Source: Krasilnikovozyma curviuscula
Lineage: Eukaryota > Basidiomycota > Tremellomycetes > Cystofilobasidiales > Mrakiaceae
Assembly (NCBI GenBank): GCA_014825775.1
Contig: MVAQ01000033.1
Coordinates: 62,001-126,000 of the forward strand
Length of the DNA: 64,000 bases
Direction of reading: 5' to 3'
Positions 34,165 to 46,036 of the stretch are shown one piece after another. The translations under genes and the position numbers were made by a program. The notes under the pieces were generated by a model. The model was not told where the DNA came from and ran no database searches. It saw nothing but the letters and a program-made list of their open reading frames with translations. The first letter of the stretch is position 1; every line of letters starts with the position of its first letter.

Positions 34165-37008
34165 ATGAATTCATTTAGTCTCTTGAAGAGCATTGCTGCT
34201 CTGGTAGCTGCTGGTCTGTTCTCTACAGCTCAGGCATTTACCTCGTCCCCACTCAATCCGCCATCCGTACCTCTGGCGGTGCGAACGCCTTATCTCTCCG
34301 CCTGGCTTCCTCAGGGAAACGGAGTGAATGGATATGGGCTCAATGAAAAATGGCCTACTCACTGGGCTGGCAGCGTGTGTCCCACCTTGTACCCATAATT
34401 CTACTGTGGTTATTAATGAAGCTGACGCCAGCTTTGTTTGCGTTTCACCGCCAAACAGACCCTGGGATGGGCCGGATACATCACGGTAGATGGAATTTGT
34501 TATGTCTGGATGGGGACACCAGCGGTACCTGGGTCGACGTGCACTCAAGCGATGCAACTCTCGTTTGAGTACACTGCGACTCAGTCGGTTTTCGTGTTTC
34601 AAGCTGGTCAAGTGAATTTGACTGTGACGTTCTTGTCTCCTGTTGAAGTAGGTATTACCGCAGATTCATGTCTACTATTATGTAAAATGGTTACTCGCTC
34701 ATTCTGTATCGATTTTTCTGACAGCCGAATGATTTCACTCTCTACTCTTTGCCCCTGTCATATTTGGCCATGGAAGCTGTTTCAGCTGACGGATCACCTC
34801 ACTCAGTACAGATGTATACTGGTCAGTCATTTCTCCTCGTAGTTCTCGAACTGAACTCTGCGTTTACAAATTTCGCCTTGCAGATATCTCGGCTGAGTGG
34901 GTATCAGGAGACTCTATGGAGGCTGTGAATTGGACTACAACACCTTCCACCACCACCAACGGCATTATCACACATTCGGTAGAACTCCAATCTCCTCAAT
35001 TGTTTGGTGAATTCAATGATAGAATCCAATGTCAGTGTTTGCAGTTTAATGTTCTGTCGCCAACACTAAGACTAATTCAGAGATTTTCCATTTCAGACGG
35101 TAGTTCCAAGTACTCAGCAATTCAAGGCTCGAATGTCACATACTCTTCAGGGTTTTCCGACGTTTCCACTAGGGGTTCCTTTATCGCCAACCACAAGCTA
35201 AACAACTCCATCTCCACCGACTACCGCGCCATCTCATCTTCTTGGCCCGTGTTTGCCTTCTCCAATGATTTTGGAACAAACGTTGGAAGTAGAAATGTTG
35301 GTTGGGTCGTAAGCGTGGGGTTTAATAGAGATCCGGCAATTCAGTACGTGGTTAAAGATGGTGTTCAAATGAGAAGCTTGTACTACTTAACGGAATATGA
35401 TACCTTTGACGATGCTGTGAGTAGTGCTCCAAATTTTGTGTTACTCGTCTTTCTGATATCTTGGCGATCGACAGGTTTTTTTCTTCCTCAACAACTACAA
35501 CACCGCGTCTGCGACCGCTGGAAAGCTAGATTCTGCCATATCTTCAGCAGCTAGCGCCATCTCTTCGGATTACTCTGACATCGTGACGCTATCGCTTCGT
35601 CAAGCAATTGGATCTACGGAACTGACTGTTGGTATCGACTCAGACGGATCGCTCAACACTAGTGATGTGATGTTGTTCATGAAGGAGATTTCCAGTGATG
35701 GAAACGTGAACACTGTGTGAGTTATCAGGAACATTGACGAAAGCCATACTCATACTAATTTTATTTCTTTTGCACTGCAGAGATGTAATCATGCCCTCCT
35801 GGCCAGTCTGGATATACCTCAACCCAGAACTCGGCAGGTTACTCTTGGAGCCTCTTTTTCAATATCAAGAAACAGGCTCTTATCCCAATAAATACAGCGC
35901 TCATGACATTGGAGCCGCTTACCCAAATGCTACGGGTCATAATGATGGATTGGATGAGGCCATGCCCGTTGAAGAGTCAGGAAATATGCTGATCATGGCG
36001 TTGTCATACACTCAAACGAGCGGCGACACCACAATAGTCGACAAATACTCAAACCTCTTGAACCAGTGGACTCAATTCTTGATTAATGACTCCCTTATTC
36101 CAGCCTCTCAACTATCGACAGACGACTTTGCTGGCACATTAGCGAACCAGACAAACCTTGCGATCAAGGGTACTGTTGGAATTAAGGTACGTGGGAGGTC
36201 CCACTGCAAATATGAGCATGTCAAGCGGTGAATCCATTGAACTCTTTCTGATATTAGGCTATGTCCGTAATCGAAGGTCTCCTGGGGAACTCCAATCAAC
36301 AACATAATTACAGTGCCATTGCCTCCAGCTACGTTCCTCAAATCATAAACTTTAGCAACTCCTCCGCCAACCATCTAGAGCTCAACTACGGTAACCAAAG
36401 CAGCTGGGGGCTCGCGTACAACCTCTTTGCAGACAAGTTCCTCAACACCAGCGTTTTTCCATCGAGTGTCACGTTGGAGAACGATGCGTGGTACAGCAAA
36501 CAACTCCAAATTTACGGCATCCCGCTTGATAGTAGACACACGTACACGAAGTCGGATTGGCAGCTGTGGGTGGCAGCTGCTACCAATAACGTGACGCTAA
36601 GAGATGATCTGATTTCGAGGGTTAGAACATACGTTGCTAATGGCCAGAATTCTGTACCATTCTCTGATTGGTATGACAGCGTAACAGGAAAGATTGCTCT
36701 TAACTTTCTGGCGCGTCCAGTTGTGGGAGGTAAGTAATCGTTACCTTGCCTTATCAGTTAAATATTTCCTCCATATTCACCGACGATTATTATCAGGCCA
36801 TTTTGCTTTTTTGATGGAGGGCGTTAGCAATGGCACGTCGGTCGGCTCGTCGATTTCAGGAAACACCACTCCGACTTCGGCCGTTCCAATCTCCTCATCA
36901 TCAAGCGGAACGACAACTAACCCATCCAGCGCTTCTTCTCAAATGGAGATATCAAAGTTCGTGTGCCTATCACTGCTGGTAGCTACGCTGCTTTCAACAC
37001 TTCTCTAG
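34165..37008 (+). CDS. Secreted GtaA-type glutaminase, probable GPI anchor
   Basis: Nine exons (34165-34374, 34459-34647, 34725-34821, 34884-35030, 35097-35416, 35475-35716, 35781-36186, 36258-36729, 36797-37008) give about 764 aa. A signal peptide of about 22 residues ends FSTAQAF. GtaA-family landmarks are clear: LNEKWPTHWAG, STLGWAGYITVDG, DVIMPSWPVWIYLNPEL, MPVEESGNMLIMAL, and YSKQLQIYGIPLDSRHTYTK. Glutaminases of this family release ammonia from glutamine outside the cell. Many N-x-S/T sites fit secretion. The last 60 residues are Ser/Thr-rich and end in a hydrophobic segment (VCLSLLVATLLSTLL) without a basic tail, as in GPI-anchored proteins. For intron 1 I preferred the acceptor at 34458, because it restores the family motif; an earlier one would insert nine residues more or less. 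Confidence 0.92.
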
Positions 37009-37099
37009 GATCGCAATTGATTGATCTTGTCCAAGAATCTAATAATAATCAAGTCTAACTCTGCCCCGACATCCACCTTCAAGAGCAAGATCAGACACA

Positions 37100-38932
37100 C
37101 TATAGCTCATCGCGATTCTTACCCCCTCTAGCATCATTAAAAGCCGATTCTAAGCCTGTGATTGTTGAGTTAGTCATTGCAAGATCAGAGGTAGAGTATG
37201 AAAGTTAACCTACTTTTCTGAAGCTTGGGGGATATCGTTACGGGGAGGACAACTTCATAGTGGATGAACAAGTCACCAGCGGGACTGTCCTGCCACGGGG
37301 GCATCTGCAATTTGCAACCGGAAGATAAATTTAAAAAACTTATTTTGTAAGAAGAAAGGATGGTTGACTTACACCTTCGCCTTGTATCATCCCAACAAAT
37401 CCAGGCTGAGTGACACCCTTCCTACCAATCTCGACAGTTCTACCATCTAAATGAGTGATCGTCCTCTGAAAGCCCAACAGCGCCTCTTCAATCCCAATGA
37501 CTTCTCTCCTAATCAGGCCAGATTCCTTTCTTGTCCATTCAGCTTTTGGATGTTTGAGTTGACGGACGCGCACAATTATGTCGCCTGCGTCATATTCTGG
37601 CGATTCGTCTGATTCTTCATAGAAAGTTTCTTCGTAGCCGTCTGGAGCGCCCGGAGGGATATTGACAGCGAGATGAATCTTAGAAGCAACAACTATATTT
37701 AGAACACAAACAACGTCAGTTTAAAGGGACCTGAAGCGATTGGCTAGTTGTTCTAGCTTGTAACTCACCTTTCTGTCCTCGACAGTGTGGACAAGGCCTC
37801 CTCACAATCTTTCCTTTACCTCCACAATCGTTACACTGAGTTTGCATATTCGTGAACCTATAACGGAAAAATCTGGTTGTCAGTTGCTGGACCAACTCTT
37901 GTGGCAGAACTGTACTCACATGCCAGGGAAAACCTGCTGTCTCGTAACTTTCACACCCTGTCCGTTACATCCTGGACACCTCACTATATCACTATCTGAA
38001 GCAGCTCCAGATCCACGACAATGATCACATAGTATATTTTTGTCCATCTCGAACTGTTAGAAAGCAACAGCATGTGAATAGCAGCGCAGGAGAGTGAAGA
38101 TGGCAGATTCTCTGTATTTAGAAACGGACTGACCTCTAATAATCTACCCTTGTAGAAATCTTCCAGCTCAACACCAAGTTCAACTTGTTTCGTAGGTCCT
38201 TTAGGAGTTCCTCTCTGCTGCCCTCCACCGAAGAAGTTCGAAAAGACGTCCATTGGGTTGTGGAATCCTCCTTGACCTTGCTGTTCGTGCTGTTTCAGAC
38301 CTTCTTCGCCATGTCTATCATATATTTGACGTTTCTGTGACCGGACAAGATGGAATTGATAAGCGAAAACTCAGAAGGACGAGGGCGTGCCCGATACTAA
38401 CCTCTGGATCTGTCAGAATCTCATAGGCTGGGAAACAGAAGAAGTTAGGTCGAACGTTATGATAGAAAAGTAGGCCACTATGAGCTTACCATGAGAAACT
38501 TCAATAAACTTTTGATGATCTTTCTCATCCGAGGTCTGGAGGTAATGAGAGCAAAGGGGCAGATGTTTCAGCTTTTCTCGAACAAAGCTCCAAACGTAGA
38601 ACAAAAGACTGACCTTATCTGGGTGATATTTCCTGGATAGTTTCTATTGAAATTGAGCGGCCATCATGAGCTCTAGCCAACTGGTTCGCGCTGCCAGCAC
38701 CTGAAACTCACTTTGTAAGCCTTTTTGATATCCTTCTCGCTAGCTTTTCTGTCAACTGAAATTTAAAGCAAAGAGACAGTCCGCATGTTATTCCAAGTAG
38801 TTTGCAGCAGTTGTTTGACGAATCAAGCTCACCTCCCAATTCCTTGTAGTAATCTTTGGCTCCCACCACCAGTGTAGCCAGAACTAGCAGCCCAAACAGA
38901 CTCTGCTTGAACGGTATTGAGAGTCTTACCAT
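37100..38932 (-). CDS. SCJ1: ER-luminal DnaJ chaperone ending in RDEL
   Basis: Eleven exons (38833-38932, 38712-38755, 38614-38643, 38490-38535, 38402-38427, 38134-38334, 37920-38053, 37769-37857, 37373-37692, 37214-37304, 37100-37155) give about 378 aa. A hydrophobic signal (LFGLLVLATLVVGA) leads into the J domain, with YYKELGVDRKASEKDIKKAY and the invariant HPD in KYHPDK. A Gly-rich segment, a zinc region with CxxCxGxG repeats (CDHCRGSG, CPGCNGQG, CNDCGGKG, CPHCRGQ) and the substrate-binding C-terminal domain follow. The last exon encodes SLESAFNDARGGKNRDEL, whose final four residues are an ER-retrieval signal. Scj1 works with Kar2/BiP in folding and degradation of ER proteins. The joint to the last exon is GT-AG and in frame. 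Confidence 0.93.
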
Positions 38933-40507
38933 ATTCAGACGGTAGCTAGGGCAATATAGACCTGGACTGAGGGGAAAAACAGATTGTAGTTTGCGGTGAG
39001 AAAGCGCGAGGCGTCTTCGCTGGCAAGGACAACACATCGTGGGTTTCTCAGCCCAATAGAAAGACGGATTTTGGAAACAAACGCACAAACTGACTCTATA
39101 TGAAGGAGCAAGATATTTTCCAAGATTCAAAAGCCGAAGCTATTTATTTTACTTTTTGCTGATTTGGAAACCTGCAGTTCGCCCTAAGTGCCTTCCGGAC
39201 TTCGAACGCTATCTCCTCAATCAAACGATCTTTTTATTTTTTATTTATTATTTTTATAATAACTACTGGGAGCTGGCCCAGATGATCTCCTTGCTGCTGA
39301 ATCTATTTTGTTGACCCTTCCCTCTTACTTCAGAGAAAAGACTGCTCCGCTTTCTTCTCCGGGAGCTCAATCGCTCGACTTTCTCGCTCGCCGTTGACCC
39401 ATCCTCAGCAAATGGTGTAGCTATGATCACACACCTATAGGCCATTCCATTCAGTGTTCTATTCGTTACTACCCAGTCGATGTCACCACAAAACGAGCTC
39501 ACATATTCGAAGCGGTATTGAATAAGGCGGAGAGAATGAAGGAGAAGGAAATGATCGATTTGGTTTTGCAGGGGTCCCTTAAGTCAGTCCAGACGTGTTG
39601 CTTTCGCCTCGGAGCGATTGCCAAGAGCCAAGCTTTCACGCAGTCCCCACCACCATTCCTCCGTTTTATGGTAGCATTGAACAGCCCATCTAATCTCAAC
39701 GTTCCCGATCACCTCGCATGGTACACGTTTCCAACAAACACTACAGTTGGAATAGTTTTGGTCGGCTTTCCCAATGTGGTGGTTGTAATCCGTGGTATTG
39801 GTGGATGAAGATGGCAGGCAACGATCGAATGATGAAAACAAATCAAGAAGTCTTAGTATGTCAATCTTCTTCTCTATAGTCCCATCCTAATCAACAGTGG
39901 GTGACAGCTTCACAACGTAGGTCTTGACCCTTACGTGAAAACTCAAAGTAAATCGCGTGCAAATCCAATTGCTTTGGCCACACTGCCTTCCTAATAAGCT
40001 GGCGAGTTCGCTCAGTTTTCGAACATTACTCTCACCAACAACAGTCCAAACCACCTGCAAAACAGTCCTCCAGATAGTTCGTACATCCTCGGACTGGTTG
40101 TAGTTGTGGTTGAGTTTGTTGAGCGTTGGACGCTTAGTCTTGCCAACCGTCGAGGATCAAGCGATACCTCCCTGAGCTCTCTTGGACAGATATCTAATGG
40201 GTGAGTACCCATTTTTCTCTCATTCTCATATGGTATCTGTCCAGCTGGATAACTTCAGAGAATCTGGAGGTATTCAGCGGCTGTCATCCAGTTGGACGAA
40301 GGGGCTTTAGTCCACTTCTGCCCGAGGACTTGAACTTTGCTTGCTTTTAGAAGGACATGCTGGCTAAGGTATTTAATCAATTGGTGCTGATTGTATGTTT
40401 CAATATATCTACAGCAGGTCTTCACAAATCTGCTTCGATATAGACGCCTACTCCACTCTCAAACCCTTGGTTGCTCCTATTCCGACACGTATAATCCTTT
40501 CAACAAC
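38933..40507. other. Intergenic between divergent genes SCJ1 and KU80
   Basis: About 1.6 kb, the largest gap in the window. An A/T-rich simple stretch lies near 39230-39262. Overlapping short frames on both strands at 39260-39840 have no supporting exon borders or recognisable domains. A small gene here cannot be excluded. Confidence 0.4.
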
Positions 40508-43500
40508 ATGCCACCACCATCAGCTAGTTCAAAAGAAGAACATGATCGTGCTGGATACACTACCACAGTGAGGACTTTATATCAGAGTTCTTAACTGTAT
40601 GGTGCTAATCTGGCCTCATCCTACCCCACTTACTTGCTCCTCCTCCAGATTTTCGTCCTTGACATCTCCAATTCAATGTCTGCCGAGGTAGAAGATATGT
40701 CAGCTCACGACTTCGACCCTGGGAACTCCGACAGGAAGAAGAGAATGGTCGTTAAGCTGGATCAAATGAAGGAGCTGGTGGGTCGTGTTCTGGGTGAAGT
40801 GGTGAGTGATTTTTCCTGATGTTTATCATGGCTGGCTGGCCCCGTTGCTTATAGCATTTCTTGCAGCTTCCATACAATCGCAAGACTGAAAAGGCTGCAG
40901 TCGTCCTGTGCGGTGGTCGTGAGTCAACTACGATAACCTGCTGTTGTTCTTAGATCTAACACTTCACCCTCAAGGGACGGAGAACATGGTTGACTCCGGA
41001 GGAACTCCAGGCTATGAACATATCTCTGTCCCCATACCGATAAGCATGGCTTCGAGCAGTATGTTGGAAAAAGTCGTGGCGTTGGACGTCGCGAAGAAGG
41101 GTGATGAAGGCGATTGTAAGTCTCAGCAAGATGGTAAAGCTTTACCCCTGACTGACAAAGATCTCTTACTTTTGTAACACTCAGTGATCTCGGCGCTCAC
41201 AATAGCGACTCAACTTATCGAAGACAACGCCGAATCCAAACGGAAGACATGGGTCAAGAATTTCATCGTTATCACTGATGGTGAAATAGAGATGGATGAA
41301 AATATTGATTATGTGAAAGGGGAGATCGAGAGACTGGGTGGTAGACTGAAGATCTTGTGAGTCTGTTCTATTCCCTGATATCACTCGTCGTTCAGTTCAC
41401 TCACTTCTGTCTTTACTCACCAGCGGCTTTGGGTTCAGAGATAAAGAATGGGAAGAGAGAATCGGTAGAGTCAAAGAAAGTAAGACAGTGGTCAAGGTGA
41501 GTGCTCTGCCTAGTTGTGAACAAAATCTACGGCTTATTTTGACATTTTCGCAATTGTCTCCTCAGAAAGCTAGCGAAACAATTTGGAAGAATTTGGTTGA
41601 GGAATTATCTTTGTCCAAAGAATGTGTACGTTTCTCTGGGTCAAGATCTCTTGTGCTTCCATCTTACAGCTGACAATTTTTCGACTGCATAGCGTGCTCT
41701 TTTTCAAAACACATCAAACGCCCTCGGGCAACTTCGCCTCCCTCAAATCAAGAACTCAAAATCGAATCTCGAGTCTCTTACATTCAGAATTGGTAGTATC
41801 GACGTCAATCCCAGCGAAGCAGTTGTTGTCAATGTCAGAGTTGCAAAGACGATTGTCGTCGCCCGACCACCCAAGATGGCCAAGGTGGCTCTCTTGGATC
41901 AAAGAGCGCGAAATTCGAATATTCCTAGCGCATCGGGAGAAGGATTGTCGCATATGACTCACCAGTACATGGAAGATTCGATGCATGAGCCAGTTGGCTT
42001 AGCTGGTCCTGTCTCTGAGGCAGGAAAAGCTCTGTTCAATGGCTTGTACGCTGGAACAGACATCAAGATGGAAGACTTTGAGAATGGAGCTGCCAGAATT
42101 TTAGGTGAATCTGGGACCAAAGGCGATGGTGATACTTCTGAGTCCCAGCAACCAGGTCGATCCATCTTTGAATCTCAAAATCAGCTACAAACGGAGAAGA
42201 TGCTCTCTGGTCCTCTGAAACCTTACACAACGTATCGAACTCATGCATCAATTTCAGCTGCTGAGGCAGGTGAACAAGGGCAATATCTCGAGAGGGATCA
42301 ACTCGTAAAAGGTTACTCTTACGGATCCAGTTACATTCCCACCGTTGAAGGTGCTCTCTCAAAGCTACCAGTGAAGCAGGGAATCGATGTTCTGCGATTT
42401 ATTCAGCTGCATCAGGCACGTTACGCTTCTTTTACTTCAGATAACACCACGCTTGGCACTGGCTGATACTTGGATATTTTCTAGATGCAACGACATTACC
42501 TCATGGGAGAAGTCAACACTATTTATCCGGATCCTGAATTCTCTAAATCTCAAATTCAGCTCTCCTCTTTCATTCAAGCAATGCGCAATAAAGGACTTGT
42601 GGCACTGCTTAGGATGGTCAAGAAGTCGACCGTCGAATTGTGTGTCGCTTATCCTGCCTTTGATGAAGGAAGGGAGGTTTTGAACTATTGCAGAGTGAGT
42701 CAGCATGCTCTTAACTCTATCCCTTCCATCGTTTCTGACTAAGCTCATCTTTGTCGAGAAAAGGTTCCTTATGGGGACGATGTCAAAGACCTTTACTTCC
42801 CAAGCTTGACCACCATCAAAAACATCCGAGGTGAACCCATCAACAAACATGCCAACCTTCCAACAGATGAACAGCTAAATGCTATGGATAAATGGGTTGA
42901 GACTATGGATCTCAACCATCTTGGAGATGTAGACATGAGGCAAGTTTTCTCATATCGAGATGATACGCCATACTCACTCTCATTTCTCTATCGTTAGTTC
43001 GGATGAGCGTCAACGTATGCCCTGGTTCAACCCTTATAACTCCTACAACCCTGCCATCCATCGGATGAAAGAAGCACTCTTCCATAGTGTTACCAACACT
43101 CGGTCACTGGATGACAACCCTGTCGCACCTGTCCTGCCGGAGCTCGTTAAGTATCTCGAACCAAGCCGAGAAGCGCTTGATGCAAGCATAGAAAGGAAAA
43201 ACTACTTGAAAGAAGCCATGGCTGTCAAAGAAGGTCAGTCTAGTCTTTCAACTCTTGATATCAAGAGGGCGGGTGAATTCAGCTTCTTTGTGCAGCCCCT
43301 CCTAAAGTCTTCAAGCGTAAAGCAGAGGATGAAGGAACCAGACCTGATGAAAGGTCAGTGCAGTTGATCCTCTCTCTTGACTTTCACGCTGACACCCCAC
43401 CTTCGCCGCTTTAGAATCGACATGGACGAGCTCATGGGAATCTCACCTTCCAAAGCAAAGGCATCGGGCTCGTCGCCCTTGAACAACGAAATCAGAACAT

Positions 43501-44380
43501 TAGCAAACAAAAAGTTTAGGTTTGCTGAAGAAACTGAAGATGATTACGATGACAAGACTGACGACGGCATCGAGGACAAGACGAAAGAGCGTTTTGTGAA
43601 ACCAGGAGTCTCAGCAGATCCAGACGCTACCGATGACGATGCCACTGAAGATGAAGATAACGATTACAAGAAACCTCCAGTTGTTATCAAGAAATCGTCT
43701 CCAGCACCGAATTTTAAGGGTGACGTTCCGATGGCCGCACCGGCTGGCAAGGTCGTCATTGAGAAGTTTGGGCTTCGAGATCCTCTGGGTGACTTTGAAA
43801 AGGCAATAAAGTTGAAGAATTTCGAAACTGGAATGGACTACCTTGGTGATGGTGAGCGTATTGATGCATCTCTTCATGGTCAAGATCCCTTCTGATTGTC
43901 CCTTTTCTTGCCCTGCGCAGCGTTGGACGCTCTTGGTGAAGCTATCAAGTCCCTCGTGGATACCTCATTCAGTCATTCAAGATACGACATAGCGATGAAA
44001 TGCTTGAGAAAAATGAGAAGAATCTCTCTGCAGGAGGACGAAAGTGCCAGATACAACAAGTGAGCACATGTCGTGACCGGTACTGAACGCTGCCTTTCCT
44101 GACCTTCCCTTTCCTTTCTAATCAGCTTCCTGCACTCCTTCAAAAAATATCTACAAGAATCTGCACTCAAAAAAACAGACTTCTGGAATGAAAACCTTGT
44201 CGGATCGTCTGTCGGACTGATTACAAAGGAAGAAGATGAGTCTCACGAAGGTAGTAGCGAGATTGAAGTAGACGAGGCAGCAGCTGACAAGGTGAGTGTC
44301 GAAAGTATCAGATGATAAGCTGTCGACGCTGACTCAGCACCTTTTCTGCATTACGATGGAAGTTCTTGAATGTGATCTAA
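40508..44380 (+). CDS. KU80: Ku80, DNA end-binding subunit of the Ku heterodimer
   Basis: Sixteen exons join to 957 aa: 40508-40567, 40649-40800, 40867-40918, 40975-41115, 41185-41356, 41424-41496, 41566-41625, 41693-42415, 42485-42694, 42764-42939, 42998-43233, 43296-43353, 43415-43851, 43921-44059, 44125-44291, 44363-44380. The N-terminal von Willebrand-like domain starts FVLDISNSMSAEVEDM. The Ku core includes KPYTTYRTHASI and LRFIQLHQMQRHYLMGEVN. A C-terminal helical domain (LDALGEAIKSLVDTSFSHSR) ends in EVDEAAADKFLNVI, the type of tail that recruits partner kinases in Ku80. With Ku70 it binds broken DNA ends for non-homologous end joining and telomere upkeep. Introns 8 and 10 use GC donors (CAG|gcacgt, GAG|gcaagt); no in-frame GT alternative exists at either. 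About 120 acidic disordered residues sit in exon 13. Confidence 0.93.
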
Positions 44381-44575
44381 CAAAGAGACGTTGGAATCTA
44401 CGTGCATATATCATCTGAGGCGAAATAAAGACCGCCTGCTTGCGCATATCGATGATTATACAGACGACCACTTCTGATCGCTATTTTTTACTATAACGCT
44501 TATGTATATATCATTCTCAACTTGAAACTCTTAATGTTTAGAGGTCGTCTTGCACTTGCGTTCACCCAATCCCTA

Positions 44576-45322
44576 TCACCGCGGCGATAGCTCTGCAGCA
44601 GATGCCTCTGGTTTAGAATCTGCTGCTGAAGGTGTCGAACCCTGTATTATAAGTTGCTGGAAGTGCTGGAATAGAACACATGAGCATGTCAGCAGATACA
44701 CAGCGAGAGCAGCAAACCTCAATTTCATTCAGGACTAAGCTGAGACGAATCTTCCACTCACAGCAAAAACTCCTGAAGCCATTCCGATACTAGCACCACC
44801 GAGCAGTAGCCAGGGCAGTTTGGCACGTTTCAGAAAGACTGCTGTCGTCGCTAGGGACCCAGTGAAGGCTCCAATAAGAGAGTAGTCCTCAAGACGCCTT
44901 GACATTTTCTGAAGACATAGTTCAACACAAATTAGGTAAGACAGGTGCCCAGTGACTCACAAAAGCGAATGAGACCCACCTTCTCCTCATAAGTGGCATT
45001 CAACCACGGATCATTCACCTTCTCACCTAGGGCCCCAAACACGTTGTTTGCTCTTACAAAGCCTAACGCGGAACCTGTCACAAATCCAATACCTAGCGTT
45101 CCCAGTCCTACAAATCTGAAGAAGCTGTTGGCTGAAACAGGACCACCTTTTCTCAGCACCCGACGGAGGACGTATACCTGCAAGGGGTCAAAGTGGGGAA
45201 ATCAGTTCCGTATGAGAACGACAAACAGAGCAGAGAATATGTCTTACTTGGGGTACAGCTACGGAGGCAGCTTGGGTTGAAGTTATTAAGGCATGGCGAT
45301 AGATTGATTCTGGGTCGCTCAT
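44576..45322 (-). CDS. Small multi-pass membrane protein, unknown
   Basis: Four exons (45248-45322, 44980-45177, 44762-44908, 44576-44665) give 169 aa. The start MSDPESIYRHALITSTQAAS has a weakly amphipathic helix. Three hydrophobic segments follow: around FRFVGLGTLGIGFVTGSALG, SLIGAFTGSLATTAVFL and PWLLLGGASIGMASGVFA, separated by the charged loop NDPWLNATYEEKKMSRRLED. Gly/Ala-zipper content is high, as in mitochondrial inner-membrane or TIM-type proteins, but no motif decides this. A hydrophilic tail rich in Ser, Ala and Glu follows. The family is not recognised. Confidence 0.75.
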
Positions 45323-46036
45323 TTTTTCAGTCTTTTAGGTCAAAGCAAGCTTGAAGTTGAAGAGAAGTCAACATACTAGTGAATTTGAAGGGCTAAAGAC
45401 TGTGACTAACCTTGGTGGGGGTGAATGGTTCTAAACAGATAGGACGTTACGGTTCTGGGCGTGCAAAAGAAAGGTGAGGTCATCCACTGCAGTATGAAAA
45501 GGCGAATTTTGAGTCTTTTCGTTGAATTTACTATGATCACTTGTAAAGATGGTCATTTGAAGAAGAAAAGAATAAGCACTTTGGGTATGAAGAATGACCC
45601 TCTGAGTGAGAGATAAGAGCGTCATCGAGATTTTGACGCATACGCTTGAAAATATTGGATCTAGACACTGGTAACACTGGTAACGCCAGCACATCGAAAC
45701 ACTCCAGGCAGCTCTTCGAGTAGTTTCTTAGTTTCTTGACTCACTTGAAGACCTTTAAAGCTGAGAAGAAAAGTAATATTAATTGGTTCTGTGGATTTCG
45801 GCTTCGCGGATTGTTTTGATTTCCCTCAAAACCTTACGAGATTCGCTGCGGAGCCCCCTTGAGTATTTTCAGACCTGTGTTATTCCCAGCCTAACATTTT
45901 TGAGGGACCCTCCTGTCCGTCGAACATAATAGTATAAGAAGTACTTGAGCTGCTCAAGTCCCTCTTCTAACCCGAACCTCATTCTTCGCTGTCCAGCATC
46001 AATTTTAAATTGCTCACGAGCAACACTACCACTTCG
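45323..46036. other. Intergenic between divergent genes
   Basis: Upstream region of both the membrane protein (-) and the secreted protein (+). It holds a small direct repeat, ACTGGTAAC twice in tandem near 45666. Nothing else was recognised. Confidence 0.5.

Noticed and set aside
39263..39841. Overlapping plus and minus frames between SCJ1 and KU80
   Set aside because: No splice-site pattern, no domain, and composition on both strands similar to non-coding DNA nearby.
42437..42850. Minus-strand frame of 137 codons within KU80
   Set aside because: It lies over KU80 exons 9-10, which are fixed by family motifs on the other strand.
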